Source: Candidatus Dormiibacterota bacterium (GTDB lineage: Bacteria; Chloroflexota; Dormibacteria; Dormibacterales; Dormibacteraceae). From it: DNA of 36,566 bases. The stretch lies in assembly GCA_003151935.1 (NCBI GenBank), contig PLYZ01000012.1, forward strand, positions 321 to 36,886, written 5' to 3'. The translations under genes were made by a program, and so were the position numbers. The notes under the pieces are model-generated. The model worked only from the letters and a program-made list of their open reading frames with translations, had not been told where the DNA came from and searched no databases. Below, in pieces: positions 1 to 8,147 of this stretch (within the stretch, counting starts at the first letter, position 1; each line of letters opens with the position of its first letter).

Positions 1-926
1 GTCGCCTTCTCGCGGCGGATGTGCTGCTCCCGCGCGGCGAGCGCCAGCACAAATCCCCGGCGACCCTGGGCGTCATAGGCGCTGCCGATCAACCGTCCGG
101 GGAGGCGCCTCACGAGCTCGCGCCGGCAGGCGATGAAACCGACATGGGGTCCGCCATAGCTCGGGCTCAATCCCAGCTGCTGGCCCTCCCCTACGGCAAT
201 GTCCGCTCCGTACTGGCCCGGCGGCGCCAGGATGGCGAGGCTGATCGGGTCCACGCACGCAATCGCCAGGGCGCCTGCAGCGTGGGCGCCCTCGGTGAGC
301 GTCCTGGCGTCGACCAGGAGGCCCAGGAAGTCCGGCTGCTGGAAGATCACCGCCGCGGTCTTCGGTCCGGGCTCGGTTCCCTTGCGCACCTTGATGCCAC
401 GGCCGTCGCTGAAGGCACGAAGCACCTCCACGTACTCAGGGTGCAGGTAACCCGAAACCACGATCTCGTTGCGGCCCGTGTGGACGTGCGCCATCATCGC
501 GGCTTCCGCGACCGCGGTCGCGCCGTCGTAAAGCGATGAGTTGGCCACGTCGAGCGCGGTCAGCTCCGCGATCAACGTTTGAAATTCGAAGATCGCCTGC
601 AGGGTGCCCTGGCTCGCCTCGGGCTGGTACGGGGTGTACGCCGTGTAGAACTCGGGCTTCGAGGTCACCGCGGCAACGGCTGCGGGGATGAAGCGCCGGT
701 AAACGCCGCCGCCGCGAAAGGTCAAACGGTCGGGGAAAACCCGATTGCGAGCCGCGAGCGACGTGATCTGGGACATCGTCTCGTGCTCCGAGAGCCCGGC
801 GGGAAGCTCGAGGGCTGCGATCCGCAGCGATTCCGGGATGTCGACCAGCAGATCGTCCATCGATTGAACGCCGATTGCCGCCAGCATCGACGCACGGTCC
901 TCATCGGAATGGACCAGGTAGGGCAC
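1..926 (-). CDS. gcvPA: Glycine dehydrogenase (decarboxylating) subunit 1, N-terminal part, cut by window edge
   Basis: The reading frame is open from position 926 to the left edge, so only about the first 308 residues are visible. It begins MPYLVHSDEDRASMLAAIG and continues with LPAGLSEHETMSQI, YTPYQPEASQGTLQAIFEFQ and SYGGPHVGFIA, which are typical of the N-terminal subunit of the two-part P-protein. This subunit, with gcvPB, decarboxylates glycine using PLP and passes the aminomethyl group to lipoyl-GcvH. The PLP lysine belongs to the other subunit. The GTG start at 926 follows the gcvH stop with no gap, and no ATG lies nearby, which suggests translational coupling. Position after gcvT and gcvH in one minus-strand operon supports the call. 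The C-terminus, and any gcvPB, lie outside the window. Confidence 0.93.
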   Translation of the reverse strand, partial: MPYLVHSDEDRASMLAAIGVQSMDDLLVDIPESLRIAALELPAGLSEHETMSQITSLAARNRVFPDRLTFRGGGVYRRFIPAAVAAVTSKPEFYTAYTPYQPEASQGTLQAIFEFQTLIAELTALDVANSSLYDGATAVAEAAMMAHVHTGRNEIVVSGYLHPEYVEVLRAFSDGRGIKVRKGTEPGPKTAAVIFQQPDFLGLLVDARTLTEGAHAAGALAIACVDPISLAILAPPGQYGADIAVGEGQQLGLSPSYGGPHVGFIACRRELVRRLPGRLIGSAYDAQGRRGFVLALAAREQHIRREKA

Positions 927-1304
927 CTAGGACGCCCCGGCCTCCGCCACCTTCTTGTACTCCGCCTCGCCCAGCAGATCGGCGGGCAGGTCGCCCGTGA
1001 GCTCCACCTTCATGATCCATCCGTCGCCGTAGGGATCCGAGTTGATGAGCTCCGGTTTTGCGGTCAGCTTCTCGTTGACCGCGGTCACTCGTCCGGCGAC
1101 CGGCGAGTAGAGGTCACTGGCGGCCTTCACCGATTCCACCACTCCGAAGCTTTCGCGCACCGCGAGCTTCCGGCCGGGGCTCGGCAGCTCGAGAAAAACG
1201 ACGTCGCCCAGCTGGGACTGCGCGAAGTCGGTGATCCCCACCGTGACGGTCTTGCCGTCGACGATGACCCATTCATGTGTCTTGGTGTAGCGGCGCTCAG
1301 CCAT
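927..1304 (-). CDS. gcvH: Glycine cleavage system H protein
   Basis: This 125-residue protein matches the full family length. It is the small lipoyl carrier that shuttles the aminomethyl group from the P-protein to the T-protein. The N-terminus RRYTKTHEWV and the lipoylation segment GVVESVKAASDLYSP are clear; the modified lysine should be K60. The C-terminal part GDGWIMKVEL is also typical. An AAGGAG-like ribosome binding site precedes the ATG. The gene sits 36 bases after gcvT and abuts gcvPA, so the three form one operon. Nothing looks degenerate. Confidence 0.97.
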   Translation of the reverse strand: MAERRYTKTHEWVIVDGKTVTVGITDFAQSQLGDVVFLELPSPGRKLAVRESFGVVESVKAASDLYSPVAGRVTAVNEKLTAKPELINSDPYGDGWIMKVELTGDLPADLLGEAEYKKVAEAGAS

Positions 1305-1340
1305 CGGACACTCCTTCTCCTCGCTGTTTGCGGCGGCCGG

Positions 1341-2471
1341 TCAGGACTTGGCCGGAGCGACCGCGGATCGCGCCGAACCCCGATAGAAAGGAAGCTTCAC
1401 CACCTCAGCCCGGGCTTCGCGGCCTCGAACTTCGACTGTGACCTTCTCTCCGACCCGCAATGATGGGCCTTCCATCAAAGCGAGCGCGATGGGGTGACCG
1501 AGGAAGAAGGAGTGCGTGCCGCTCGTGACCACGCCGGCGCGGCGGCCGGCGTTGCTCACAGCTGCACCGTGGCGCGGAATGTCCCCGGGCGCGGTCTGGA
1601 GGCCGATGAGGTTGCGCCGAGGCCCGCTCTCTTTCACCTTGGCGAGCGCGTCGCGGCCGATGAAGTCACCTTTGCCGAGCTTCACGGTCCAGCCGAGGCC
1701 CGCTTCATATGGATTGACCGTCTCGTCCATGTCGTTTCCGTAAAGCCGCAGAGCGGCTTCGAGGCGAGTCGCATCCCGCGCGCCGAGGCCCGCCGGAAGG
1801 ACGCCCTCCGCTTTCCCGCGCGAGAGGATGGCGTCCCACACCTCGCCCACACGTCCTGACTCGATGAAGAGTTCGAAGCCGTCCTCTCCCGTGTAGCCGG
1901 TTCGCGAAATGAGCGCGGCAACGCCCGCGATTTTGCCGGGGCGAAACGCGAAATACGCGATGTCATCGGTGGTTGACGAGCCGCGCGGCAGGAGTGCATG
2001 AGCCCGAGGGCCCTGGAAAGCGATGAGGCTCATGTCCTCGGTGTGGTCGTTCATCGACACGCCAGCCGGAATGTGCCTTCGCATCCAGGCCGTGTCTTTC
2101 TCGCGATTGGCCGCGTTGACCACGACGAGGAACCGGTCGGCCGCCTCGCGATAGACGACCAGGTCATCGATCGCGCCGCCGTCTTCCTTACACATGAGCG
2201 TGTAGATCGCGTGACCCGGAGCGAGCGAAGCGAGGTCGTTGGTGAGGAGGCCCTGCAGGTACGACTCGGCGCCGGCGCCCTCGACCACCAGCCGGCCCAT
2301 ATGCGAGATGTCGAACAGGCCCGCGGCCTTGCGGACGGCGAGGTGCTCGTCGCGAATCGACGTGTACTGCTGTGGAAGCTCCCAGCCTCCGAAGTCGACC
2401 ATGCGGCCTCCGAGCGCTACATGGCGATCGTAGAGAGGCGTTCGGTGTGGCGCGCTAGTTGCCAAATTCAA
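1341..2471 (-). CDS. gcvT: Aminomethyltransferase (glycine cleavage T protein)
   Basis: The 376-residue product transfers the methylene group from aminomethyl-lipoyl-GcvH to tetrahydrofolate and releases ammonia. Visible family signatures are TPLYDRHVALGGRMVDFGGW and AGLFDISHMGR near the N-terminus, YTLMCKEDGGAIDDLVVYR, TGYTGEDGFELF in the middle and ARDATRLEAALRLYGNDMD, followed by the C-terminal barrel. The TTG at 2471 overlaps the last 17 bases of the upstream sigma-like gene; a second TTG lies at 2465. No strong ribosome binding site is visible, so translation may depend on ribosomes finishing the upstream gene. The enzyme family and length are secure; the exact start is less so. Confidence 0.95.
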   Translation of the reverse strand: MNLATSAPHRTPLYDRHVALGGRMVDFGGWELPQQYTSIRDEHLAVRKAAGLFDISHMGRLVVEGAGAESYLQGLLTNDLASLAPGHAIYTLMCKEDGGAIDDLVVYREAADRFLVVVNAANREKDTAWMRRHIPAGVSMNDHTEDMSLIAFQGPRAHALLPRGSSTTDDIAYFAFRPGKIAGVAALISRTGYTGEDGFELFIESGRVGEVWDAILSRGKAEGVLPAGLGARDATRLEAALRLYGNDMDETVNPYEAGLGWTVKLGKGDFIGRDALAKVKESGPRRNLIGLQTAPGDIPRHGAAVSNAGRRAGVVTSGTHSFFLGHPIALALMEGPSLRVGEKVTVEVRGREARAEVVKLPFYRGSARSAVAPAKS

Positions 2472-3099
2472 CGCGCTCGTCGTTATCGAAGTCGATCGCG
2501 GCGGGATCGATGAACTCGAGCATCTCTTCGTCGTGGCGCCTCCTCGCGTCGGCTACCACGCCGGCCATGTAGCGGGTCCGCTCGACCGTCCATTCGAGCT
2601 TTTCGGCCAGCTCGCCGTCGGTCGGCGCCCGGTGGAGCTCCCGGCGCATGACCATCTGGGTGTGCTCGTAATCGGTGGCCGCCGCAATGAGCAGCTCGGC
2701 ATCGCGCACGCCGACCGCCCCGACTGCGATGGCCTGGTCCATCTGCGCGCCGATGCACCGCTCCGCAAAAGCTGCAAAGTCGCCCTGCCCACGGCCGGTG
2801 AAAGTGCGGACGGCCTCGACCAGTCCGATCGATCCCTCCTGGACCAGGTCGGGCATCGACAGGCCTTGCGCGTCGTGGTCGGCCGCCAGCCGGATCACCA
2901 GGTCGAGATTCACGGCCACGAGCCGTTCCTGACTGGCTTTGTCACCAAGCGCGGAGCGCTCGAGAAGTCGTTCCTGCTCACCGTCGCTGAGCGGCGGGGT
3001 CGCCTCGACCAGCCGCAGGAGGTCGCGCATGGTCTCGGCATCGCTGTCGACGATCCTGCGGCGTGGAGCCTTGTCGTGCTGATTCGGGCTTACCCCCAT
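2455..3099 (-). CDS. Sigma-70-like protein with regions 2 and 3 but no region 4
   Basis: The 214-residue protein resembles group 1-3 sigma factors. Residues about 35-60 resemble region 1.2 (LSDGEQERLLERSALGDKAS). Residues about 60-125 resemble region 2.1-2.2, including ERLVAVNLDLVIRLAADH and MPDLVQEGSIGLVEAVRTF, the core-polymerase binding face. The following segment, FAAFAERCIGAQMDQAIA, lacks the usual aromatic/WWIRQ residues used for -10 melting. Residues about 145-190 look like region 3 (APTDGELAEKLEWTVERTRY). The protein ends in an acidic tail with no region 4 helix-turn-helix, so -35 recognition is not expected. It is the first gene of the gcv operon and overlaps gcvT by 17 bases. It may be a degenerate sigma factor or a polymerase-binding regulator; this is inference. 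Confidence 0.8.
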   Translation of the reverse strand: MGVSPNQHDKAPRRRIVDSDAETMRDLLRLVEATPPLSDGEQERLLERSALGDKASQERLVAVNLDLVIRLAADHDAQGLSMPDLVQEGSIGLVEAVRTFTGRGQGDFAAFAERCIGAQMDQAIAVGAVGVRDAELLIAAATDYEHTQMVMRRELHRAPTDGELAEKLEWTVERTRYMAGVVADARRRHDEEMLEFIDPAAIDFDNDERVEFGN

Positions 3100-3211
3100 G
3101 ACTCGGATTTTACGACGTGCCGGAACTCGCCCCGGTCCCGGCGCCTAGGCAATGTTCCACGTTTTACATAGGCATCCCGCCGAGAGGATCGCCATACTCG
3201 GAGGCATGCGG
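3100..3211. promoter_or_regulatory. Divergent intergenic region between sigma/gcv operon and nfeD operon
   Basis: This 112-base spacer must carry the promoters of both divergent operons. I could not assign convincing -35/-10 pairs. It holds a parS-like sequence (listed separately) and, for the plus-strand gene, GGAGG at 3200-3204, seven bases before the ATG at 3212. I see no glycine riboswitch fold ahead of the gcv operon. Confidence 0.45.
3153..3168. other. parS-like 16-mer, degenerate
   Basis: TGTTCCACGTTTTACA matches 13 of 16 bases of the ParB site TGTTCCACGTGGAACA: the left ten bases and last three agree. It lies in the nfeD/sigma intergenic region about 3.3 kb from parA-parB and 10 kb from dnaA. 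Three mismatches in the right half make binding uncertain. Confidence 0.3.
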
Positions 3212-4540
3212 ATGCGGTCGGCGCTGACGTTCGCGTTTGTGCTGTTCGCCCTGGTCGTCCTGCTACCCGCGAACGCGGCTGCGGCCACCCCCCACGTCGA
3301 GCGCGCCGACCTCGTCGGCGACATCAACACGATCATGGCCGCCTACATGGAGGGTGCTGTCAGCCGCGCCGAGGCGGATCACGCCGACGCCTTGCTGGTG
3401 GTGATCAACACGCCGGGCGGAATCTCCACCTCGATGGACGACATCGTCACCAGCCTTCTCAACTCAAAGGTGCCGGTCGTCGCCTACGTCTACCCAAGCG
3501 GAGCTCGGGCCGCGTCCGCCGGGCTGTTCGTTTCGCAGGCGGCCGACGTCCTGGCGATGGCGCCCGGGACGAATATCGGGTCGGCGCATCCGATCGATGC
3601 CTCAGGAGCAAACCTCACAGGTGATCTCGGCGCCAAAGTCCTGAATGACGCTGTCACGCGAGTTCGCAATCTCGCGACGATGCACGGACGTAACGCCGAC
3701 TGGGCCGAGCAGGCGGTGCGCAACAGCGTCAACATCAATGCGGAAGACGCCGTCAAGCTCCACGTCGCAGACCTCGAGGTCTCCGATCCGGTGGCTCTGA
3801 TGAACATGATCGACGGGCGTTCGGTCTCCAGGGCCAGCGGGACTCTCGTCTTGCATACGGCCGGCGCGAGCATCGACGACATGCCCATGCCGTTCTGGCA
3901 GGTCTTCCTCAACGCTTTGATCGATCCGACCATCGCCGCACTCCTGATCATCGTCGCGGGATACGGGATCATCACCGAGCTGTCCAATCCCGGAGCGATC
4001 CTTCCCGGGGTCGTGGGCGGGGTGGCGGCGATCCTCGCCATCGTCTCGCTCGCCAACCTGCCCGTCAATATCGCCGGCGCTTTGATGATGCTGCTCGCGC
4101 TGCTCCTGTTCATTGCGGACCTCAAGGCCAACACGCACGGCATCCTGAGCACCGGCGGCGCGTTCGCGCTCGTGCTCGGCATGGCTTTCCTCGTCAACAC
4201 CGGGCCCATCGGGCTCGGCGTCAACCCGGTCGTCGCGGTGGGCACCGCCGTGGTGACCCTCGGATTCTTCATCGTGTTCGTGCGCAAGATCTGGAACGCG
4301 CGGCGCGCGCCTCCGTTCGTCGGGGTGGAAAGGATGGTCGGGGCCCTCGGGGAAGCGCGCGAAGAGCTCGCTCCGGAAGGTCTAGTGTTTGTCTCAGGCG
4401 CATTGTGGAAAGCCGTCGCAACGCCTGAACCGATCCACGTGGGAGCGCCCGTGCGCGTGGTCGGTCGCGATGGTTTTCAGTTGAAAGTGGTCCCCGGCGC
4501 GAGTGTCGGGATGAACGTGGCGATTAAGGAGAAGAGCTAG
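3212..4540 (+). CDS. NfeD-type membrane serine protease (ClpP class)
   Basis: The predicted 442-residue protein starts with a hydrophobic signal or anchor (ALTFAFVLFALVVLLPANAA). A ClpP/crotonase-fold protease domain follows, with VINTPGGISTSMDDIV, the nucleophile-serine region SGARAASAGLF and a lysine in DLGAKVLND, which fits the Ser-Lys dyad of this family. Several membrane spans occupy about residues 225-365, followed by a small soluble OB-like NfeD domain near the C-terminus (RMVGALGEA...GRDGFQLKVV). I chose ATG 3212 because GGAGG lies seven bases upstream; in-frame ATGs at 3206 and 3152 are alternatives. The next gene encodes a stomatin, the known partner that NfeD proteases can cleave, and the two overlap by one base. 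Confidence 0.92.
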   Translation: MRSALTFAFVLFALVVLLPANAAAATPHVERADLVGDINTIMAAYMEGAVSRAEADHADALLVVINTPGGISTSMDDIVTSLLNSKVPVVAYVYPSGARAASAGLFVSQAADVLAMAPGTNIGSAHPIDASGANLTGDLGAKVLNDAVTRVRNLATMHGRNADWAEQAVRNSVNINAEDAVKLHVADLEVSDPVALMNMIDGRSVSRASGTLVLHTAGASIDDMPMPFWQVFLNALIDPTIAALLIIVAGYGIITELSNPGAILPGVVGGVAAILAIVSLANLPVNIAGALMMLLALLLFIADLKANTHGILSTGGAFALVLGMAFLVNTGPIGLGVNPVVAVGTAVVTLGFFIVFVRKIWNARRAPPFVGVERMVGALGEAREELAPEGLVFVSGALWKAVATPEPIHVGAPVRVVGRDGFQLKVVPGASVGMNVAIKEKS

Positions 4541-5370
4541 TGGATATCGGAGTTCTCACCGTCATCGCGGTGATCCTCGTGCTGGCCGTGATCGTCGCCT
4601 TCTCCAGCCTTCGGATCGCAAATGAATATGAGCGCGGCGTGGTGTTCCGGCTGGGCCGGCTCATCGCGCTCAGAGGCCCCGGGCTGTTCTTCATCATCCC
4701 GTTCGGCGTCGATCGCCTGGTCAAGATCGACCTTCGCGTCATCACACTCGAGGTGCCTCCCCAAGAAGTCATCACGAACGACAACGTCACCGCCAAGGTC
4801 AACGCGGTCATCTACTTCCAGGTCATCGACGCGCGCAAAGCCGTGACCCAGGTCCTCAACTACATCAACGCCACCTCTCAGATCGCGCAGACCACCTTGA
4901 GAGCGGCGCTTGGGCAGGCGACCCTCGATGAGCTGCTGGCCAATCGGGAAAAGATCAACCAGAATCTTCAGAAGATCATCGACGAGCAGACCGAGCCATG
5001 GGGCATCAAGGTCGCCGTGGTCGAGATCAAGGACGTCGAGCTGCCGAGCACGATGCAGCGCGCGATGGCGAAGCAGGCCGAGGCGGAGCGCGAGAAGCGC
5101 GCCAAGATCATCAACGCCGACGGTGAGTTCCAGGCTTCGCAGACGCTGGCCAACGCTGCACGAGTGATCTCTTCACAAAAGGGCGCCCTCCAGCTGCGTT
5201 TCCTTCAAACCATGGTGGAGATCGGATCCGAGAAGAACACCACGATCCTGCTTCCGTTCCCGATCGAGCTGATCCGGCCGCTGATCGACATTGCGCCGGC
5301 ACCCGAGGATGGAGCGCCGCCGCCACCACCTTCCATGCCTGTGCCTACGCAAGGTTCCAAGTCGGGCTGA
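4540..5370 (+). CDS. Stomatin/prohibitin (SPFH) family membrane protein
   Basis: The 276-residue protein has one N-terminal membrane helix (VIAVILVLAVIVAFSSL) and a full SPFH/band-7 domain: EYERGVVFRLGRL, PGLFFIIPFGVDRLVKIDLR, EVITNDNVTAKVNAVIYFQV and TLRAALGQATLDELLANRE. A charged coiled-coil segment around MAKQAEAEREKRAKIINADG and a proline-rich tail follow. Such proteins form oligomeric rings on membrane microdomains. GTG 4540 shares its G with the nfeD stop TAG, and AAGGAG lies upstream, so the two genes are translationally coupled. NfeD-stomatin pairing is widely conserved and supports a role in membrane protein quality control. Confidence 0.95.
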   Translation: MDIGVLTVIAVILVLAVIVAFSSLRIANEYERGVVFRLGRLIALRGPGLFFIIPFGVDRLVKIDLRVITLEVPPQEVITNDNVTAKVNAVIYFQVIDARKAVTQVLNYINATSQIAQTTLRAALGQATLDELLANREKINQNLQKIIDEQTEPWGIKVAVVEIKDVELPSTMQRAMAKQAEAEREKRAKIINADGEFQASQTLANAARVISSQKGALQLRFLQTMVEIGSEKNTTILLPFPIELIRPLIDIAPAPEDGAPPPPPSMPVPTQGSKSG

Positions 5371-5477
5371 GCGGCCACATCGTCCTGGACGCGGCAACGA
5401 CTGCCGCGACGGTTCTGCTGCCGCTGCCACTCATCGTTACGGCCAACGCTGCCGTCGGCCGCAGTTGGGCGCATCAC

Positions 5478-6467
5478 GTGATCGCGATCCTCGCTGGGTT
5501 CAGCGCCGGGATCACGTTTCTCATCGGCGCCCTGGACGTGGCCGGCGCCGGCACGCTCACCGCCGGTCAGGGCGGTCAGAGCCGCCTCCCGCTCGACGTG
5601 GGTTTCATGGCTACAGCGTCGATCGCGGCCGCTCTGGCTTCCAAACCTGTCCGCGAACGCGTCGCGCGATTCGTGCCGCTCGACCCCGACAACCCGGTCC
5701 ACGCCTTCGCGCTCGTGCTGGCCGTCATCTTTTTTGGCACTCAGGTCTCGACGATCCTGTTCACGAGCCTGGCGATCTCGTCTCAGTCGGCAGTCGGCGT
5801 CGGCGACCTGATCGCGCAGGAGGCGGGGCTGCTCATCCTTGCGGCCGCTGGGGTAGGCATCTTCATGCGCCGCAACGCATCCCAGACCGCGGCGAGACTG
5901 GGCCTTGTCCGGCCCGCTTGGTGGCACGTGGCCCTGGCCCTTGGGGCAGCCGGGGTTTTCTTTGCTTTCGGCCTGGCCATGGACGACCTGAGCCGGACCC
6001 TGACGCCGGACATCTACCGCCAGGTGAGCTCGAACACCAATCAGCTTTTCGGAGGGCTCGTCAGCGGGCCGGTGGGCATTGCGGCCATCGCCCTGGCGCC
6101 GGCGATTGGCGAGGAAATTCTCTTCAGAGGCGCGCTGCAGCCACGGATCGGACTGATCGCAACGGCCCTTCTGTTCGCGTCGTTCCATGCTCAGTACGGT
6201 TTGTCGTTCGACACGTTGGGTGTATTCGTGATCGCGCTCGGCCTGGGCTCGATTCGCAAGTTCACGAATACCACGACCTCCGCGATGAGCCATGCCGCCT
6301 ACAACCTGCTGGTAGCCGTCGGAATCGCGGATTCGAGCCTCTACCTCGCGGCTGGAGTCGAACTGATCTTGATTGCGGCCTCGGCGTACGGTATCTGGGC
6401 GGCTCGGCGCCGGCAGGCGGAGGCCGTGGAGGGCGACCTTGACAACCTGGCCAGCCGCCCGCAGTAA
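5478..6467 (+). CDS. CPBP family intramembrane metalloprotease
   Basis: The protein is at least 329 residues and is mostly membrane helices. The three CPBP motifs are present near the C-terminus: EEILFRG (EExxxR), FASFHAQYG (FxxxH) and a final segment TSAMSHAAYN (HxxxN type). Such proteins are Abi/Rce1-like glutamate-type proteases. The start is uncertain. GTG 5478 is the first ordinary start codon in this frame but has no ribosome binding site, and the frame stays open upstream past 5370, encoding another hydrophobic stretch (TAATVLLPLPLIVTANAAVG). The only upstream candidates I see are CTG codons such as 5367 or 5385. It lies downstream of the stomatin gene and upstream of parA on the same strand. 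Confidence 0.85.
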   Translation: MIAILAGFSAGITFLIGALDVAGAGTLTAGQGGQSRLPLDVGFMATASIAAALASKPVRERVARFVPLDPDNPVHAFALVLAVIFFGTQVSTILFTSLAISSQSAVGVGDLIAQEAGLLILAAAGVGIFMRRNASQTAARLGLVRPAWWHVALALGAAGVFFAFGLAMDDLSRTLTPDIYRQVSSNTNQLFGGLVSGPVGIAAIALAPAIGEEILFRGALQPRIGLIATALLFASFHAQYGLSFDTLGVFVIALGLGSIRKFTNTTTSAMSHAAYNLLVAVGIADSSLYLAAGVELILIAASAYGIWAARRRQAEAVEGDLDNLASRPQ

Positions 6468-6487
6468 TCTGAACTAGAATCCCGAGT

Positions 6488-7303
6488 ATGCCACCAGATA
6501 TTGGATCTATGGAGCGCATCAACCCCAAGATGTTGGCGACCACCACCCCACCCATCATCGCAGTGGTCAACCAGAAAGGCGGCGTCGGCAAGACGACCAC
6601 GGCCATCAACCTGGGGGCGGCGCTGGCAGAGCTCGGCCACCGAACGCTGTTGGTCGATCTCGATCCGCAGGCGAACTCGACCTCCGGACTCGGCCTGGAC
6701 CCCACGCGCGCCCGGCTCAACATCTATCACCTCTTGACCGGCGAAGCCGACGTGCAGCAGGTGGCGCTGCCGACCGGCGCGAGCGGGCTGGAGCTGGTTC
6801 CCTCGCACATCGACCTGGCCGGGGCTGAAATCGAGCTCGCCTCGCTCAACGCCCGCGAGATGCTGCTCCGTAAAGCGCTCTCTACTCCGCAACCCGGTGT
6901 CGAGTGCGTGATCATCGACTGCCCGCCGTCCCTCGGCCTGCTCACCCTCAACGCACTCACCGCGGCCACGAGCATGCTGATCCCGACGCAGTGCGAATAC
7001 TTCGCGCTGGAGGGCCTGCGACACCTCATGTACACACATCAGCTGGTGCGCTCGCGCCTCAACCCCAAACTGGTGATCGCGGGCATCGTCATGACGCAAT
7101 TTGACGCGCGCACAACACTGTCGTGGGATGTCCTCGAATCGGTGCGGCGTTCGTATCCGCACGAGGTTCTCCAAACGCTGATCCCCCGCAACGTACGTAT
7201 CAGCGAGGCGCCAAGCCATGGCAAATCGGTGATCGAATACGACCCCACATGTCGAGGCGCGATCGCATACCGCGCCCTCGCGAAGGAGCTGCTGGAACGA
7301 TGA
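6488..7303 (+). CDS. parA: Chromosome partitioning ATPase ParA/Soj
   Basis: The 271-residue protein has the deviant Walker A motif KGGVGKTTT, switch/Walker B segments LLVDLDPQANSTSGLGLD and IIDCPPSLGLLTLNALTAA, and the C-terminal TLIPRNVRISEAPSHGKSV typical of chromosomal Soj/ParA. It is an ATP-dependent DNA-binding protein that, with ParB, segregates the origin region and can modulate DnaA. Methionines at 6509 and 6530 are alternative starts that still leave the ATPase core intact. Its stop overlaps the parB start by four bases (ATGA). Location about 6 kb from dnaA is normal for a chromosomal par locus. Confidence 0.96.
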   Translation: MPPDIGSMERINPKMLATTTPPIIAVVNQKGGVGKTTTAINLGAALAELGHRTLLVDLDPQANSTSGLGLDPTRARLNIYHLLTGEADVQQVALPTGASGLELVPSHIDLAGAEIELASLNAREMLLRKALSTPQPGVECVIIDCPPSLGLLTLNALTAATSMLIPTQCEYFALEGLRHLMYTHQLVRSRLNPKLVIAGIVMTQFDARTTLSWDVLESVRRSYPHEVLQTLIPRNVRISEAPSHGKSVIEYDPTCRGAIAYRALAKELLER

Positions 7304-8142
7304 GCCAACCACGCCTGCGCGGTCTCGGTCGCGGACTCGAGGCCTTGATCCCGATGTCGCGCGAGGGCGAAGCCCTCGTGCCGCAGATGATCGCCGTCGA
7401 CCAGATTCGACCGTCGCACCAGCAGGTGCGCACGCGCTTCGACGCGGAGCCACTTGGCGAGCTGGCCGAATCGATCCGGCTGCACGGCGTGCTCCAGCCG
7501 GTACTCGTGCGAAAGCTCACCGACGGCTATGAGCTGATCGCCGGCGAGCGCAGATGGCGAGCGGCAAGGCTCGCAGGCCTGACCGCGCTGCCCGCGGTCG
7601 TGCGCAGCGACGCCGGCAATGACCAACAGCTTGTGCTAGGGCTCATCGAGAACCTGCAGCGGGCGGACCTCGATCCCATCGAGGAGGCGCGGGGCCTGCG
7701 CCGCCTGACCGAAGAGTTCGGCCTTACGCATGAGGAGGTCGCGCAGCGGATCGGGAAGCATCGCGTGTCGGTGACGCAATCGCTGCGGCTCCTCGCCGGC
7801 TGCGCAGCCGTCCAATCCGCCGTCGCGGCAGGCGTCATCAGCGCCGGACACGCTCGCGCCCTGGTCGCGCTGGAGGCCCAGACGGCGCAGGAGCACGGCC
7901 TGAAGGTCGTCATCGCGCGTCACCTTTCGGTCCGCCAGGCCGAGAACTGGGTCAGGACCTACCGTCCGCGCCGGAAGGTGCGCAGCGACTCCACCGCGGA
8001 GCTGCGTGCAATCGCGGCCGATGTCGAGTCGAAGCTCGGCTTGCCGATGAAGCTGACCGGCAGCCTCAATCGTGGAAAGATCGAGCTCCGCTACTCGAGC
8101 CGCGAAGAGCTTGAACGGGTCTGCGCTAAGCTCCTCTCCTAA
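7300..8142 (+). CDS. parB: Chromosome partitioning protein ParB/Spo0J
   Basis: The 280-residue product begins RGLGRGLEALIP, the usual ParB N-terminus, followed by the CTPase/ParB fold (QIRPSHQQVR, GVLQPVLVRK, YELIAGERRWRAARLAG, LGLIENLQRADLDPIEEA). A helix-turn-helix segment, THEEVAQRIGKHRVSVTQSL, contacts parS. A C-terminal dimerisation region follows. The start is the ATG overlapping the parA stop; an in-frame extension to 7123 lies inside parA and is not used. ParB loads on parS sites as a sliding CTP clamp. Two parS-like sequences are noted in this window at 3153 and 18496. Confidence 0.96.
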   Translation: MSQPRLRGLGRGLEALIPMSREGEALVPQMIAVDQIRPSHQQVRTRFDAEPLGELAESIRLHGVLQPVLVRKLTDGYELIAGERRWRAARLAGLTALPAVVRSDAGNDQQLVLGLIENLQRADLDPIEEARGLRRLTEEFGLTHEEVAQRIGKHRVSVTQSLRLLAGCAAVQSAVAAGVISAGHARALVALEAQTAQEHGLKVVIARHLSVRQAENWVRTYRPRRKVRSDSTAELRAIAADVESKLGLPMKLTGSLNRGKIELRYSSREELERVCAKLLS

Positions 8143-8147
8143 AACTG

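Noticed and set aside
3100-3211. Glycine riboswitch upstream of the gcv operon
   Set aside because: The spacer is too short and lacks the conserved glycine-aptamer core; similarly no TPP aptamer was recognised in the 42 bases before thiG.
5205-6293. 362-codon minus-strand ORF opposite the CPBP gene
   Set aside because: Charged low-complexity translation opposite clear CPBP motifs; a shadow frame.
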